In this document: piece by piece, positions 52,630 to 62,000 of the stretch | How the letters are laid out: each line of letters begins with the position of its first letter | Numbering within the stretch: position 1 is the first letter of the stretch | Assembly: GCA_043763605.1 (NCBI GenBank) | Contig: JAYULM010000092.1 | Coordinates: 3,764-67,763, forward strand | Length of the DNA stretch: 64,000 nucleotides | Source of the DNA: JACMIU01 sp043763605 | GTDB taxonomy: Bacteria > Armatimonadota > Armatimonadia > Armatimonadales > Armatimonadaceae | Reading direction: 5' to 3' | The notes under the pieces: model-generated | Told to the model about the DNA's origin: nothing | Seen by the model: only the letters and a program-made list of their open reading frames with translations | The model's database searches: none | Position numbers and translations under genes: made by a program

Positions 52630-53028
52630 TTAGAGGTTGTAGCGACCGTCGCTGTCCTCCGTCGCCGAGGCGAGGATGCGCTTGACAAACTGCTTGAGTT
52701 CCATCGGGTTGAATGGCTTGGTCAGATACATATCCGCGCCGCGGGTGTACCCTTCCATCACATCCCGGTCCTGCGCCTTCGCGGTCAACATGATCACGGG
52801 AAGGTCATTAAGCATCGGGTCGCGGCGGATGTTGGCTAACAGTTCGAAGCCATCCATTTCGGGCATCATCACGTCGGAAACCAGTAGATCGGGGCGGCTC
52901 TGGCGAATCTTGGCGAGGGCTTGCGCGCCGTTGCTCGCGGTTTCCACGGTGTAACCGTCGCGCTCCAGGTTGACCTGGATCAGGCGTACGATATTCGGTT
53001 CGTCGTCCACGGCTAAAATACGAGGCAT
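52630..53028 (-). CDS. CheY-like single-domain response regulator
   Basis: A 132-residue stand-alone receiver domain. The acidic pocket is VDDE at residues 7-10, the phosphoacceptor is Asp52 (LLVSDVMMPEMDG), the switch Thr is in VIMLTAKAQD and the conserved Lys in YLTKPF. No output domain and no histidine kinase is adjacent. It has its own promoter and terminator, so it is monocistronic. Confidence 0.95.
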   Translation of the reverse strand: MPRILAVDDEPNIVRLIQVNLERDGYTVETASNGAQALAKIRQSRPDLLVSDVMMPEMDGFELLANIRRDPMLNDLPVIMLTAKAQDRDVMEGYTRGADMYLTKPFNPMELKQFVKRILASATEDSDGRYNL

Positions 53029-53147
53029 TATTCCAATTTATCCTTTCGTCCCGCCTCCCAGTGAAAGGGAAGCGTCACGTTCGTTCATCCGGCTATCGGC
53101 GGGACCTCCCCTACTGAAGTGGTGGGCGGAAGTTCTTCGTCCAAATT

Positions 53148-53176
53148 ATTCTACACAGTACGCGTGTTCCTGTCAA
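53148..53176 (-). promoter_or_regulatory. Sigma-70 promoter of the receiver gene
   Basis: On the minus strand TTGACA, a 17-base spacer and TAGAAT form a near-consensus promoter about 120 bases upstream of ATG 53028. The remainder of the gap 53029-53339 should also hold the promoter of the divergent LuxR-type gene, which I could not place. Confidence 0.7.
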
Positions 53177-53339
53177 TCTGGCGCGATCATGGGGGCGGCG
53201 CGAAATACTTTCCAAAACGGGCGCGAACCCGGTAAAACGGCGTATACCGAAACCGCCCGAAGTTGGCGATTATTATAGACAGAATACGGCTTTAGTACCG
53301 GCTCGATAGCATCGGCGAGAGCGACACAAGGAATGTAGC

Positions 53340-53675
53340 ATGGAAACCGGCATCCACGAGTTTGAATTTATAACCTGTGAGTACGGGGAGGAAACCGATG
53401 AGTACGAGGAGTACGACGGAGATGAGGACCCCGAGCAAGCCGAAGCGCGCCGGATTCATCTCACCCGGCGCGAGGTCCAGGTGCTGACACTCGTGATCGA
53501 GGGGAAATCGAGCAAACAGGTCGCAGAGCATATCTATATCAGCAAACGAACTGTAGATTATCATCTCGCGAACATTTATAAGAAACTGGATGTATCGAAC
53601 CGCGTCCAGGCGTTCCGGGAGGCGACGCGGCGCAACCTACTGCCGCTCGGCGGTGTTTACGGGATCGCGATGTGA
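53340..53675 (+). CDS. LuxR-type HTH protein with acidic N-terminus
   Basis: A 111-residue protein. Residues about 40-100 are a LuxR/GerE helix-turn-helix: LTRREVQVLTLVIEGKSSKQVAEHIYISKRTVDYHLANIYKKLDVSNRVQA. The N-terminal 35 residues are strongly acidic (EYGEETDEYEEYDGDEDPEQ) with no receiver domain. It is divergent from the single-domain receiver gene; functional pairing of a stand-alone receiver and a stand-alone output domain is possible but not shown. AAGGA precedes ATG 53340. Confidence 0.88.
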   Translation: METGIHEFEFITCEYGEETDEYEEYDGDEDPEQAEARRIHLTRREVQVLTLVIEGKSSKQVAEHIYISKRTVDYHLANIYKKLDVSNRVQAFREATRRNLLPLGGVYGIAM

Positions 53676-53727
53676 GCCGCGTACCGACGCGAAACATGCC
53701 CGCTACAGTGTGACGGAACTCCTTCCG

Positions 53728-54054
53728 CTAATTCCACGGTTCCGGGAGTAGGGACAGGTAACGAATCCCCTTTCGCGGTTCCGCCATCAACTCCTCCGCC
53801 GCGTCGCGAAACTCCCGGTAATGCGCGGTCTGCTGATGCGCGACGAAGTCCCCTTCGGAGTGATACACCTCGTACAGAAGATACTCGGCGGGATCGTCGG
53901 GGACTTCGGAAGGGGTAGCGAGCTTCAGCACGTCAAACCGGAGGTTCCCCGGCTCCTCGCGCGTCGCCCGATGGTTCGCGGCGATGATGGACTCGAACCG
54001 GGCGGCGGCGTCCGTGCCCGGTTTCACTTTGACGGAAACAACGACGATATACAT
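53728..54054 (-). CDS. ABM-domain monooxygenase (YgiN/LsrG-like)
   Basis: A 108-residue protein of the antibiotic-biosynthesis-monooxygenase fold: MYIVVVSVKVKPGTDAAARFESIIAANHRATREEPGNLRFDVLK, then EYLLYEVYHSEGDFVAHQQTAHYREF. Such dimeric enzymes include quinol monooxygenases and the AI-2 isomerase LsrG. It is 9 bases downstream of the ABC permease gene and may be the last gene of that operon. Confidence 0.9.
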   Translation of the reverse strand: MYIVVVSVKVKPGTDAAARFESIIAANHRATREEPGNLRFDVLKLATPSEVPDDPAEYLLYEVYHSEGDFVAHQQTAHYREFRDAAEELMAEPRKGIRYLSLLPEPWN

Positions 54055-54063
54055 GCCGTCAGT

Positions 54064-55692
54064 TTACGCCTTTCGCGGCTTGCTGACAATCCCCACGACC
54101 AGACCGATAAGCAGTGCGGTTGACCCGGACACGAGGATCGAAATCATCCCCATATCGCGGAAGGGTTCGTACAGGAACGGTCCCCCGAGCCACGCCATGA
54201 AGATCGCGGGCTTGTCGTCCGCGTTCATTTGAATCAGAGACAGCGGCAGGGCGGGCAGAGCGTTGAACAGCACGAACAAACCGAACGCCAGCGCGCGCGC
54301 CGAGGATGCCGCCCGAATGAATCGCGCCGCCAGCCGCGACAAGCCCCAGGCGAGCGTCCCCGCCCCGGCGACATACACCGCGCCCGCTAAAACTGCCTGC
54401 AGTGTCCGGTGGTCATACCTCCCGGCTCCCGCGAACGTCCCGGTGGCGAGGCATATCACCGCGACCCCGAGCCAGGCGTAAAAATAGGGCAACGCACCCG
54501 CGTGGCGCGGCAGAAGCATCGCGCCGGGGCTGAAGTACCCGTTGTCGCGCGCCGCCTGCGCGTCGCCCGGGGGAGCGTCCTCCGCCCGCACCGGGACAAA
54601 CAGCCCGGGCAGGAACGGCAATGCCAGCGCGAACAGCCCGACAAGGAACATCCACATGGCTCCGATGATCATGCTATCCCTATCCGGGCTAACGGAGTCG
54701 CTATCCGAAGTGTAGAAATAGTAAGCGAGCATGCCGCCTTTCGACGCGATGCTGTAGTCGAAGGCGAGCATCACGATCCCCGTTGTCAGCAAAACCTGCT
54801 TGCGCAGGGAGTGCCCGGACTCCCCGCCGAACGTCCCGAACCGGTACGCCGCCGCCGTCAGGAGCAGGCGGACCGCCAGAAACGCGGCGGGGAGCATAGC
54901 AACGGCCGCAGGTATCGCCACCGGTCCGAGGACGATATTCCGACCGGCGGCGGGCATCACCGCCGCGAACGGCGAAAGCAACCCGACCGCCGCCATCGGG
55001 AAGATGTCGGAAACCGAACTCGTGTTCCCGTTCGTGCCGACCAGGAATCCGACGACGAAGGTGATCCCGACGAACGCGATCACCGACACGTACGTCCAGA
55101 TCACTGCATGCAGGCTATTTTTACAGGCACAGGAGAAGTATAAGCCGACAGCGGCGAGTACCACCGCGTCCACGGCGAGCAGGGCGTACACCCGGAGCAT
55201 GTCGCCGATGGTCGCACCACCGAGCATCACGCACAGCGCGGACGCCGGGAGTGATAGCGCGAGCAGTAGCCCGAGGAACGCCAGCGAGGACATCAATTTG
55301 CCGACCAGCATCTCGGTCGCGGAGAGCGGCGTCGTGATCAGCAGGTCGAGCGACTGGCGTTGCCGTTCGTCGGAAACGCTGGTCGCGGTCAGCGCGGGAG
55401 CGATCAGCGTGATCAATCCCGCCAGCGTCAGGAAGATGAAATAGTAAAATTGTTGCAGTTGCCGTTGCGCGTCCACGATGCCGAAGGTGCGCGGGCCGTA
55501 GTCGCCAACGGCTATGCTACCGAGCAGGTTCTGCCCCGTAGATATCGCGTACCCGGTTACGGCAAGGACGCCGAGCAAGCCGAGGTACACGGCTTGAAAC
55601 CAGAAGGCGCGGGTTCCGCGCATCGTCGCCCGCAGATCCCGCAGGACGATGGGATTGTCGGCGAACGCCCGGAATAGTATGCTTCGTTCCAT
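54064..55692 (-). CDS. ABC-2 type permease
   Basis: A 542-residue membrane protein with about 12 hydrophobic segments and the ABC-2 opening NPIVLRDLRATMRGTRAFWFQAVYLGLLGVLAVTGY, plus SVSDERQRQSLDLLITTPLSATEMLVGK, the cytoplasmic loop typical of these exporters. Together with the ATPase gene 9 bases upstream and the second permease it should form a gliding/export-type ABC-2 transporter. Substrate unknown. Confidence 0.88.
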   Translation of the reverse strand: MERSILFRAFADNPIVLRDLRATMRGTRAFWFQAVYLGLLGVLAVTGYAISTGQNLLGSIAVGDYGPRTFGIVDAQRQLQQFYYFIFLTLAGLITLIAPALTATSVSDERQRQSLDLLITTPLSATEMLVGKLMSSLAFLGLLLALSLPASALCVMLGGATIGDMLRVYALLAVDAVVLAAVGLYFSCACKNSLHAVIWTYVSVIAFVGITFVVGFLVGTNGNTSSVSDIFPMAAVGLLSPFAAVMPAAGRNIVLGPVAIPAAVAMLPAAFLAVRLLLTAAAYRFGTFGGESGHSLRKQVLLTTGIVMLAFDYSIASKGGMLAYYFYTSDSDSVSPDRDSMIIGAMWMFLVGLFALALPFLPGLFVPVRAEDAPPGDAQAARDNGYFSPGAMLLPRHAGALPYFYAWLGVAVICLATGTFAGAGRYDHRTLQAVLAGAVYVAGAGTLAWGLSRLAARFIRAASSARALAFGLFVLFNALPALPLSLIQMNADDKPAIFMAWLGGPFLYEPFRDMGMISILVSGSTALLIGLVVGIVSKPRKA

Positions 55693-55701
55693 GATTTTTC
55701 C

Positions 55702-56649
55702 TTAATGTACCGCGCCGGTGGTCACGCGCATAAAAACGTCTTCGAGGTCCATCGCCGCCTCGGAAAACGCGGCTATCGGCAGTTTCGCGTCCACCAACAG
55801 ATGGCGGAGCAGCGCGGCTTGCGATTCGAGGTCGCCGGTATAGGCGACACGCAGTTCGGTATTTTCGGGGTCCGCCGTGATTTTTTCGACGTTCGGTTGC
55901 GCCGCTAATGCCTCGCGGAGCGCGCCGAGCGTCGCCGGGTCGGACGTGACCGGACGTATCGATAGTTGCCGCGTCGGTTGCACCTTGCGGACCACAGTAT
56001 CCACGTCGCCGGAAACCAGCAGATTCCCCCGCTCCATGATGCCGACCTTGTTGCAAAAGTCAGCGAGTTCCGGCAGGATGTGCGACGACACGATCACGGT
56101 CTTGCCCATCTCGCCGAGCGTCTTGATCAGTTTCTTGATCTCGATCCGGGCGCGCGGGTCCAGACCCGACGCCGGTTCGTCCAGCAGAAGCACCTTCGGG
56201 TCGTGGACCAGACACTTGGCGAGACACAGCCGCTGTTGCATGCCGCGCGACAGGGTTTGCACGTACGAGTCGCGCTTCTCGGTCAGATCGGTCAGAGTCA
56301 GAACGTGTTCGATGATGTCGCCGCGCTCGGTCTTCGGGCGTCGATACGCGGCGGCGAAAAAGTCCAGATACTCCCAGACCTTGATGTCGTCGTAGACCCC
56401 GAACGTGTCCGGCATGTAGCCGATCAGTGGGCGCACGTCCAACGGGTAACGCACCACGTCGATGCCGTCGATGGTCGCCGTACCGCTTGTCGGTTGCAAC
56501 AGCGTCGCTATCATCTTGATCGTGGTCGATTTACCCGCCCCGTTCGGGCCGATGAACCCGAAAATATCGCCCGGTTCCAGAAACAGGCTGATGCCCTCGA
56601 CGGCGGTTAGCGTCCCGTACGTCTTGCGCAGGTTGTCGGCGTGTAGCAT
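55702..56649 (-). CDS. ABC transporter ATP-binding protein
   Basis: A 315-residue ABC ATPase of the ABC-2/CcmA group: GPNGAGKSTT (Walker A), YVQTLSRGMQQRLCLAKCLVHDPKVLLLDEPASGLDPR (signature and Walker B), VSSHILPEL (switch His). The C-terminal 90 residues are the extra domain common in this group. It lies 3 bases downstream of one permease gene and 9 bases upstream of the other. Confidence 0.96.
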   Translation of the reverse strand: MLHADNLRKTYGTLTAVEGISLFLEPGDIFGFIGPNGAGKSTTIKMIATLLQPTSGTATIDGIDVVRYPLDVRPLIGYMPDTFGVYDDIKVWEYLDFFAAAYRRPKTERGDIIEHVLTLTDLTEKRDSYVQTLSRGMQQRLCLAKCLVHDPKVLLLDEPASGLDPRARIEIKKLIKTLGEMGKTVIVSSHILPELADFCNKVGIMERGNLLVSGDVDTVVRKVQPTRQLSIRPVTSDPATLGALREALAAQPNVEKITADPENTELRVAYTGDLESQAALLRHLLVDAKLPIAAFSEAAMDLEDVFMRVTTGAVH

Positions 56650-56652
56650 GGG

Positions 56653-57675
56653 TTACGCCCCCGCCTTTCCGACGCCGAACGCCGCACGGGACTTGCGGAC
56701 CTTTTCGGCGACCGGCATTTCCAGCCCGCGCAGGGTTTTGACGGCGGCGCGGACGAACGCGGCGGTCGATAGCGCGAATACCGCGACGCCCCAATAATGT
56801 ACGCCGAGTGCGCACCATAGATCATACGCCGTCTGCGCGGAATTGTAGGAATTCGGCAGGTTCGCGACCATGACAAACGGGTTCAGCGCGAACAGCAGGT
56901 TTGCACCCAGTGTCAACGCGACGCCTCGCCGCATAAATTCGACCCAGTGTGACGGCATATCGGAGTACGACCGGTCATAGCCGTAGATATACAGGTCTCG
57001 GTATGCCAACGGGTCCGACTGATCCACCGGAGCGGATAGCCCCCCGAATAGGGACAGCAGTAGCGGCACCATGACCAGGAACGCGATCACTGTGGCGACG
57101 ATACCGAGCAACGCGGTAATGCCTTTCTTCGATTTCGCCGATACCCATAGGCTGAACGCGCCGAGGAACACGCTCCACGCGAAAATCTGCACCTGACCCC
57201 AGACGAGTTGCGAAGCCGTTAAATTGGGTGTGTAGTCCCGCCCGGACAGATACGACACGACGATCAGCGGCACGAAGACCGCCATCACGCACCCAATCAG
57301 ACCGACGCGCCACCAGAGTTTGCCGCACACAATCTGCGCCGGGGTAAGCCGGGTCAGGATCAGCGACTCGTACGTCTGCTTCTCGCGCTCCACGGCAATC
57401 GCGCCGTAGAGCGAACAGGGCACGATCAGAGTCAGTAGAAACAACTCGGCGATCACCAGATAGATCGAAATATCCTCGCTGGCGCGGACGATCCCGAACA
57501 GGGTCCAGAGATAAAGAAAACAGAGCGTGCCGCCCAGAAAAAAGTTCAGGGAACGGGTCGCATACGGGTTCTCGGTGTTGCTCCCGGTGCGCAGGGTGCG
57601 GCGCAGGGTGCGCGTCGCCTCCAGAGTCATCGGGTTTTCCCACAGCAGTTCACGCAGGGTGTTGGCAAGGTTCAT
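56653..57675 (-). CDS. ABC-2 type permease
   Basis: A 340-residue membrane protein with six or seven hydrophobic segments and the same loop as its partner (AVEREKQTYESLILTRLTPAQIVCGKLWWRV). It overlaps the stop of the upstream membrane-protein gene by 4 bases. It is the second permease of the ABC-2 exporter. Confidence 0.88.
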   Translation of the reverse strand: MNLANTLRELLWENPMTLEATRTLRRTLRTGSNTENPYATRSLNFFLGGTLCFLYLWTLFGIVRASEDISIYLVIAELFLLTLIVPCSLYGAIAVEREKQTYESLILTRLTPAQIVCGKLWWRVGLIGCVMAVFVPLIVVSYLSGRDYTPNLTASQLVWGQVQIFAWSVFLGAFSLWVSAKSKKGITALLGIVATVIAFLVMVPLLLSLFGGLSAPVDQSDPLAYRDLYIYGYDRSYSDMPSHWVEFMRRGVALTLGANLLFALNPFVMVANLPNSYNSAQTAYDLWCALGVHYWGVAVFALSTAAFVRAAVKTLRGLEMPVAEKVRKSRAAFGVGKAGA

Positions 57676-60197
57676 CGGTGGTTATCTCCATGTGCGGTCG
57701 GTCCCCCGGAACCGGTCGGCGGTGGCGGCGGTCCCCCTGCGCTTGGCGGCGTGAGTACATAGGTAGGGATACGGTCCGCCCTCAGCGCGGGCAACTTCAC
57801 GATTATCATCACGCTCGTTTCGCCGCCGACCCATTGTCCGAATCGCATTGGCGCGAACGTTTCGCCACTGACGTCTCCCGTCAATATCGGAGTCCGTGGC
57901 GGGAGCGACGCCGCGCGTAGATGAAACGCGCTCAGGTCCGTGTTCTTCCTACATTCCTGGGGATACAGGGTAATCGTCTTCTTGCCCGGGGTGATGGGGC
58001 TACCGCTCCACCGCCACACCGGAATATAGGTCGCGCCGTTCCGGAATACGGTCCGTTCGCCGCGCATTTGGATCTCCGCGTTTCGGATCGTGAGTCCTGT
58101 GTCGTTATCGACGGTGCCGATCAGTCCGCCGTGTTCCGTGCCGTCCGGTCGGAGGGACACGGTGATGCCTTTGCCGAGCGTCATGGTTTGCGAATGATAG
58201 AAGCGGCGGAACGCGAGGTTCGCTATTTCCACGGTCGGCGGTATCTCTTCGGAGCCGTCGTCCGTGATCTCGGGCGTGAGTGTGTCGGTGGCTTCGTTGT
58301 TTTGGTAGTAGCCCCCGGAACCGCTGAATGAGCGTTGGGTTCCCGGCAGGTTGAGCGAGAACTTGCCCGCTTCAGGCACATACAGTTCCGTCGCGCCGTG
58401 GAACCGCCCCGCGCCGTCGCCCGCTTCCAGAGCCAGGACGCCCAAGGTGCGGACCGACTGCGACGCCTCGTTGAGTGACCGCGTGAATAAAGCCAGCCCC
58501 CCGGCGAATGTGATCGCGAGGACGGGACCGGTAAACCAGGCGTAGTGCATCCGGCGCGTTTGTTTCAACGCGACGAACGACACCGGGATCACCAGCACGA
58601 AGTACCCGAGGAATATATACAGGACCAGTTTCAGATCCGGCAGTTGCGTGATGAACGGGTTCCGATCCCCCGTCCGCGCCCGTTGGTCCCGGACATACTT
58701 CTCCTGACCAGCCGTCGGTCCGTTTTCATACGCCCCTCTTTCCCACGGGTGGTGTCCCGCTAAAAGGCGTTTGTGATCCGCCGTCAACACGCCTTTGTCG
58801 TACTGGGAAACATCGCCCCACCATTTCACCAGGCAGGCGGCGTTGTCGCGGTACGCGGCGACCGTCGGGTCGAAGCCGTAGAAAGTGACGCAACCCGCAC
58901 CCAGCGTCCGCCGCGCCCCGACCGTCGCCCACGGCGTCTTGCCCTGCATCGGGGAAAGGAAAATCACCTTCGCGTCCGGTTTCGCGCGCGGTATCGTGGA
59001 AAGGGTGTCCGGCAAAAGCCGCGCAACGTCGCCGTGGTAGTCGAAGTACCCGTTCTGGAGCGGGTCGATGTCGGAGTGAGTCACCTTCAATCGCGGCGTT
59101 TCCGTGCGTTTTTCGGCGGCGAACTGTTCGGCGGGCGACAGGGCGAGCGCGGCGGGCGTCGCCAGCACCCGGCGCATTTTTGCCGACCCGCCGAGCAACA
59201 CCAGCGACCCGCCGTCCTTCACCCATTCCCGTAGTGCTGTCCACTGCGCCGGGTTCAGGTTTTCGCACCCATAGCCGAGCACGACGACATCGACCGCCTC
59301 GTATCCGATGGCGCGTTCCGGCGCGTTCCGGGGCTTGGCATACGCCGCCTGATAGTCGACACCGGATTTGCGTGCGTACTGGCTATCGCCGCGCGGCGAC
59401 AACACGCCGAGGCGGTCGTCCAGAATCGCCAGCGACTTTCGGCCGTCGTAAAAATTCTCGTAAACACGATTGACACCCACAAACCCCGCGTCAATCGGAA
59501 TGACAAGACCCCGTTTCCGCAGATGAATGGAGTAACCCCGGCGGCTGTCGTCCGACTGCGTCACCTGTGTGATTTCGGGATACACCGTGGTACGGAAGGT
59601 GGCGTTGGCAGGGATCGTCACCGGGTAGGTGAAGGTCCGATCCGGATTTTGCGCGTTGCCGACCTCCACCGTTATTTCCCCGGCGAAAGCCGCGCCGTCG
59701 TTTTTCACCGTTACCGTGAACGGGACGACCGCCGAATTCCGGTAGCCCGTGCTCGCGCCGTACGTCTCCCCGTTGAGGAAAACGGGGTCGGCGCGCACCG
59801 CAAGCCCGCCGTCATACGGGGTCAATTTCGATTCGTCCCAGCCCGACGCGGCGTGTCGCGCGGCTCCTACGCCGACCGTTTCGGCGGCGGCGGCAGAAGA
59901 AGCGTCCGGTGACGTCACGACGGTTTCGGACAGGTGCTTCCGGGGCGGGTTTCCGCCGAGGCAGGCGAAAGCGACCGTCACCGCGACCAGCGAAACGCCG
60001 CCGGTCACGAACGCCGGGCGGTACCAGGGCGATGGCGTTTCCGCCGTGTTCAGTGCGCCGCGCGTCAGTCGGGCCACGACGGCAGCGAACTGTCCCCGGC
60101 GCATCGGCGGGGTCGCCCGCTCCGCGCCGCCCCAGTCGCGCAGTCGCGCCTCGGAGGGGTCGTTGCCCGGGTTTATTGGATCGTTGAATGAACTCAT
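57672..60197 (-). CDS. Large membrane protein with GATase1-like domain
   Basis: An 841-residue protein. The N-terminal ~65 residues are cytoplasmic and could be anti-sigma-like (SEARLRDWGGAERATPPMRRGQFAAVVARLTRGAL). One transmembrane segment follows (PAFVTGGVSLVAVTVAFACLGG), then a large extracytoplasmic part with a class I glutamine-amidotransferase-like fold (YEAVDVVVLGYGCENLNPAQWTALREWVKDGGSLVLLGG), two further transmembrane segments near residues 545-610 and a beta-rich C-terminus. ATG 60197 (MSSFNDP) has GGAAAC just upstream and starts 2 bases beyond the sigma gene stop; ATG 60209 overlaps it. It links the sigma factor to the ABC exporter genes. Confidence 0.75.
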   Translation of the reverse strand: MSSFNDPINPGNDPSEARLRDWGGAERATPPMRRGQFAAVVARLTRGALNTAETPSPWYRPAFVTGGVSLVAVTVAFACLGGNPPRKHLSETVVTSPDASSAAAAETVGVGAARHAASGWDESKLTPYDGGLAVRADPVFLNGETYGASTGYRNSAVVPFTVTVKNDGAAFAGEITVEVGNAQNPDRTFTYPVTIPANATFRTTVYPEITQVTQSDDSRRGYSIHLRKRGLVIPIDAGFVGVNRVYENFYDGRKSLAILDDRLGVLSPRGDSQYARKSGVDYQAAYAKPRNAPERAIGYEAVDVVVLGYGCENLNPAQWTALREWVKDGGSLVLLGGSAKMRRVLATPAALALSPAEQFAAEKRTETPRLKVTHSDIDPLQNGYFDYHGDVARLLPDTLSTIPRAKPDAKVIFLSPMQGKTPWATVGARRTLGAGCVTFYGFDPTVAAYRDNAACLVKWWGDVSQYDKGVLTADHKRLLAGHHPWERGAYENGPTAGQEKYVRDQRARTGDRNPFITQLPDLKLVLYIFLGYFVLVIPVSFVALKQTRRMHYAWFTGPVLAITFAGGLALFTRSLNEASQSVRTLGVLALEAGDGAGRFHGATELYVPEAGKFSLNLPGTQRSFSGSGGYYQNNEATDTLTPEITDDGSEEIPPTVEIANLAFRRFYHSQTMTLGKGITVSLRPDGTEHGGLIGTVDNDTGLTIRNAEIQMRGERTVFRNGATYIPVWRWSGSPITPGKKTITLYPQECRKNTDLSAFHLRAASLPPRTPILTGDVSGETFAPMRFGQWVGGETSVMIIVKLPALRADRIPTYVLTPPSAGGPPPPPTGSGGPTAHGDNHR

Positions 60198-60198
60198 A

Positions 60199-60873
60199 TC
60201 AGTTTCCATTTTCCAGATTGGCATAGGCGCGGAACGCCTTCTCGAACGCTTTACGGGCGCGGAACAAGCGCACCGGGACTGCGAGGCGTGAACAACCGGC
60301 GACACGCGCGATTTCCTCTACGGATAACTCCTCCACATAGCGCAGGTGGAGCGTTTCGCGGTGGAGCGGCGGGAGCGACGCGATCACGGCACGGACGCGG
60401 TCACGGTCGCCGTCCCGCTCGACGCCCCGTGCCGGGTCGCTCGAACTGTCCCCGGCATACTCGCCCGGCGCGAGTCCGTACAGCGATTCGGGTCGCCGCT
60501 TACCGGCGCGCAGGCGGTCCCGGCACAGATTCGCGCAGATCGCCAGCGCGTACGTTTTGAACGAAGCGTCTTCCCGGAACCGCGCGAGAGTGGAGAAGAC
60601 GCGCACGAACGTTTCCTGACGCACGTCGTCGGCGTCGTCGGCGCAATGCAGAACACGTAGCGCGAACCGAAAAACCGCGATCTCGTGTCGCTGAAACAGG
60701 GTTTCCATCGCCTCCCGGTCGCCGCCCCGAGACTGGTGGACGAGTTGCCGGTCGGTCACGGACGCCGTGCCGACCTCCGCCGCCTTCCCGGTGTCGGTAA
60801 AGGAAATGATTTCCACTGTGGTTGTTTGTGGCACGCCGATCTGCCCCACCTTTCGCAAGAATGCCATTGTCAT
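60199..60873 (-). CDS. ECF-type RNA polymerase sigma factor
   Basis: A 224-residue sigma-70 family ECF factor. Region 2 spans DREAMETLFQRHEIAVFRFALRVLHCADDADDVRQETFVRVFSTLARFREDASFKTYALAICANLCRDRLR. Region 4 has VRAVIASLPPLHRETLHLRYVEELSVEEIARVAGCSRLAVPVRLFRARKAFEKAF. An N-terminal extension of about 35 residues precedes region 2. It is the first gene of the operon that continues into the large membrane protein, which may be its regulator. Confidence 0.95.
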   Translation of the reverse strand: MTMAFLRKVGQIGVPQTTTVEIISFTDTGKAAEVGTASVTDRQLVHQSRGGDREAMETLFQRHEIAVFRFALRVLHCADDADDVRQETFVRVFSTLARFREDASFKTYALAICANLCRDRLRAGKRRPESLYGLAPGEYAGDSSSDPARGVERDGDRDRVRAVIASLPPLHRETLHLRYVEELSVEEIARVAGCSRLAVPVRLFRARKAFEKAFRAYANLENGN

Positions 60874-60970
60874 CGTGGTCGCTTGTGTTCCCTTGTCCAG
60901 TTAGACGCCGGGACCGCTAACAACCTTACCGAAACAAACGCGCGACGGAAAAAAAAGTTACGGCGAAACG

Positions 60971-61010
60971 AAAACGGGGGGACATGCGCCGTGCAAGTCC
61001 CCCCGTTTTT
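60971..61010 (-). terminator. Rho-independent terminator
   Basis: AAAACGGGGGGAC (60971-60983) pairs with GTCCCCCCGTTTT (60997-61009); T- and A-tracts flank both sides, so it can act in both directions. It directly follows the gene ending at 61029 on the minus strand. Confidence 0.9.
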
Positions 61011-61028
61011 CCGCACCCATAGCGGCAG

Positions 61029-62000
61029 TTATTTCTTAGCGCGTGGCGACCGCCCGGCATCCGAAGCGTCTTCCCCCGGTTCCTCGGTCCCATCGCCATA
61101 TTTCTGCGCGAACTTCATCGCGTCGAACTCACCGTTCTCGCCCGTGAAGTCATCGTTGATTCCGAGCATGCGGCGCACCGCGTCCTCACGCATGAACGCG
61201 GGCATCTCGTCGCCGGGGTGCTCGTCCGGTGCCACCTCTTCCTCCGCTTCGGGAGCGTTGAGTACTGTCTCGTCGTAGTCGAAAAAGTGAATCACCTGGT
61301 CGAAGAGTTCCATGCGCGAGCGGCACACTTCCGTCGCTGCGGAACGCTTCCGGGTCACGGAGCGAAGCGTGTCCTTGTGCCGGGCTATCTCGGCTTCCAG
61401 AAGTGCTATCGCGGCTTGCGTCGTCGCCGACGTTTCGTCTACCTCATGCCCGAGCGATTCGACGTAGCGTTCCAGCGTCTCTTTCTTGCGGGCGGCATCC
61501 ACCACGATGTCCTGCGGCGTCGCGCCAACCGCTTTACCGATAGCCGAAAGGGTGGTATTGACGGTGACACGTTTGGTACGCAGGGCGAGGTCGCGGGGGA
61601 GCGATTGCAGCATGCTCATCGCCTGTTCGGCGGAGAAAGGAGTGCCCGGCAGTTCGTACTGCAGGAAAATGCGCGCGAAATCGACATCGCCTTCGTCCGA
61701 CACCGCGTCGGCGAGCGACACGAGAACGGGGGTAGGAGCAGCCGTTTCCGGTTCGGGTACGATCACCGGTTCGGAAACCAACTCCGGATCGGCGAGGGGA
61801 GCCGGTGCTTCGGCGAGGGGTGACACGCCGATATCTTTGAGAAAGGTATCCAACTCCGCCTCGGCATAGGTGCCGAGGGTCGTCGGTGTCTCCGGGGGCG
61901 CAGGGACAGGCTCCGGCTCCTTCACGGGTGGCGTGTCCACGCGAGCGATCTCGATAAAATTTGCCGCGACCACATCGCGCAGTTTTTTTGCTAAACCCAC
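61029..62000 (-). CDS. Hypothetical acidic coiled-coil protein
   Basis: A 323-residue protein I do not recognise. It opens MGLAKKLRDVVAANFIEIARVDTPP, then has a Pro/Glu/Val-rich disordered stretch (about 25-95), a helical domain (DFARIFLQYELPGTPFSAEQAMSMLQSLPRDLALRTKRVTVNTTLSAIGK), a coiled coil (AAIALLEAEIARHKDTLRSVTRKRSAATEVC) and an acidic tail. No signal peptide or membrane segment. The first helix is reminiscent of PspA/Vipp1-adjacent proteins, but that is only an impression. It has its own terminator. Confidence 0.75.
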   Translation of the reverse strand: MGLAKKLRDVVAANFIEIARVDTPPVKEPEPVPAPPETPTTLGTYAEAELDTFLKDIGVSPLAEAPAPLADPELVSEPVIVPEPETAAPTPVLVSLADAVSDEGDVDFARIFLQYELPGTPFSAEQAMSMLQSLPRDLALRTKRVTVNTTLSAIGKAVGATPQDIVVDAARKKETLERYVESLGHEVDETSATTQAAIALLEAEIARHKDTLRSVTRKRSAATEVCRSRMELFDQVIHFFDYDETVLNAPEAEEEVAPDEHPGDEMPAFMREDAVRRMLGINDDFTGENGEFDAMKFAQKYGDGTEEPGEDASDAGRSPRAKK

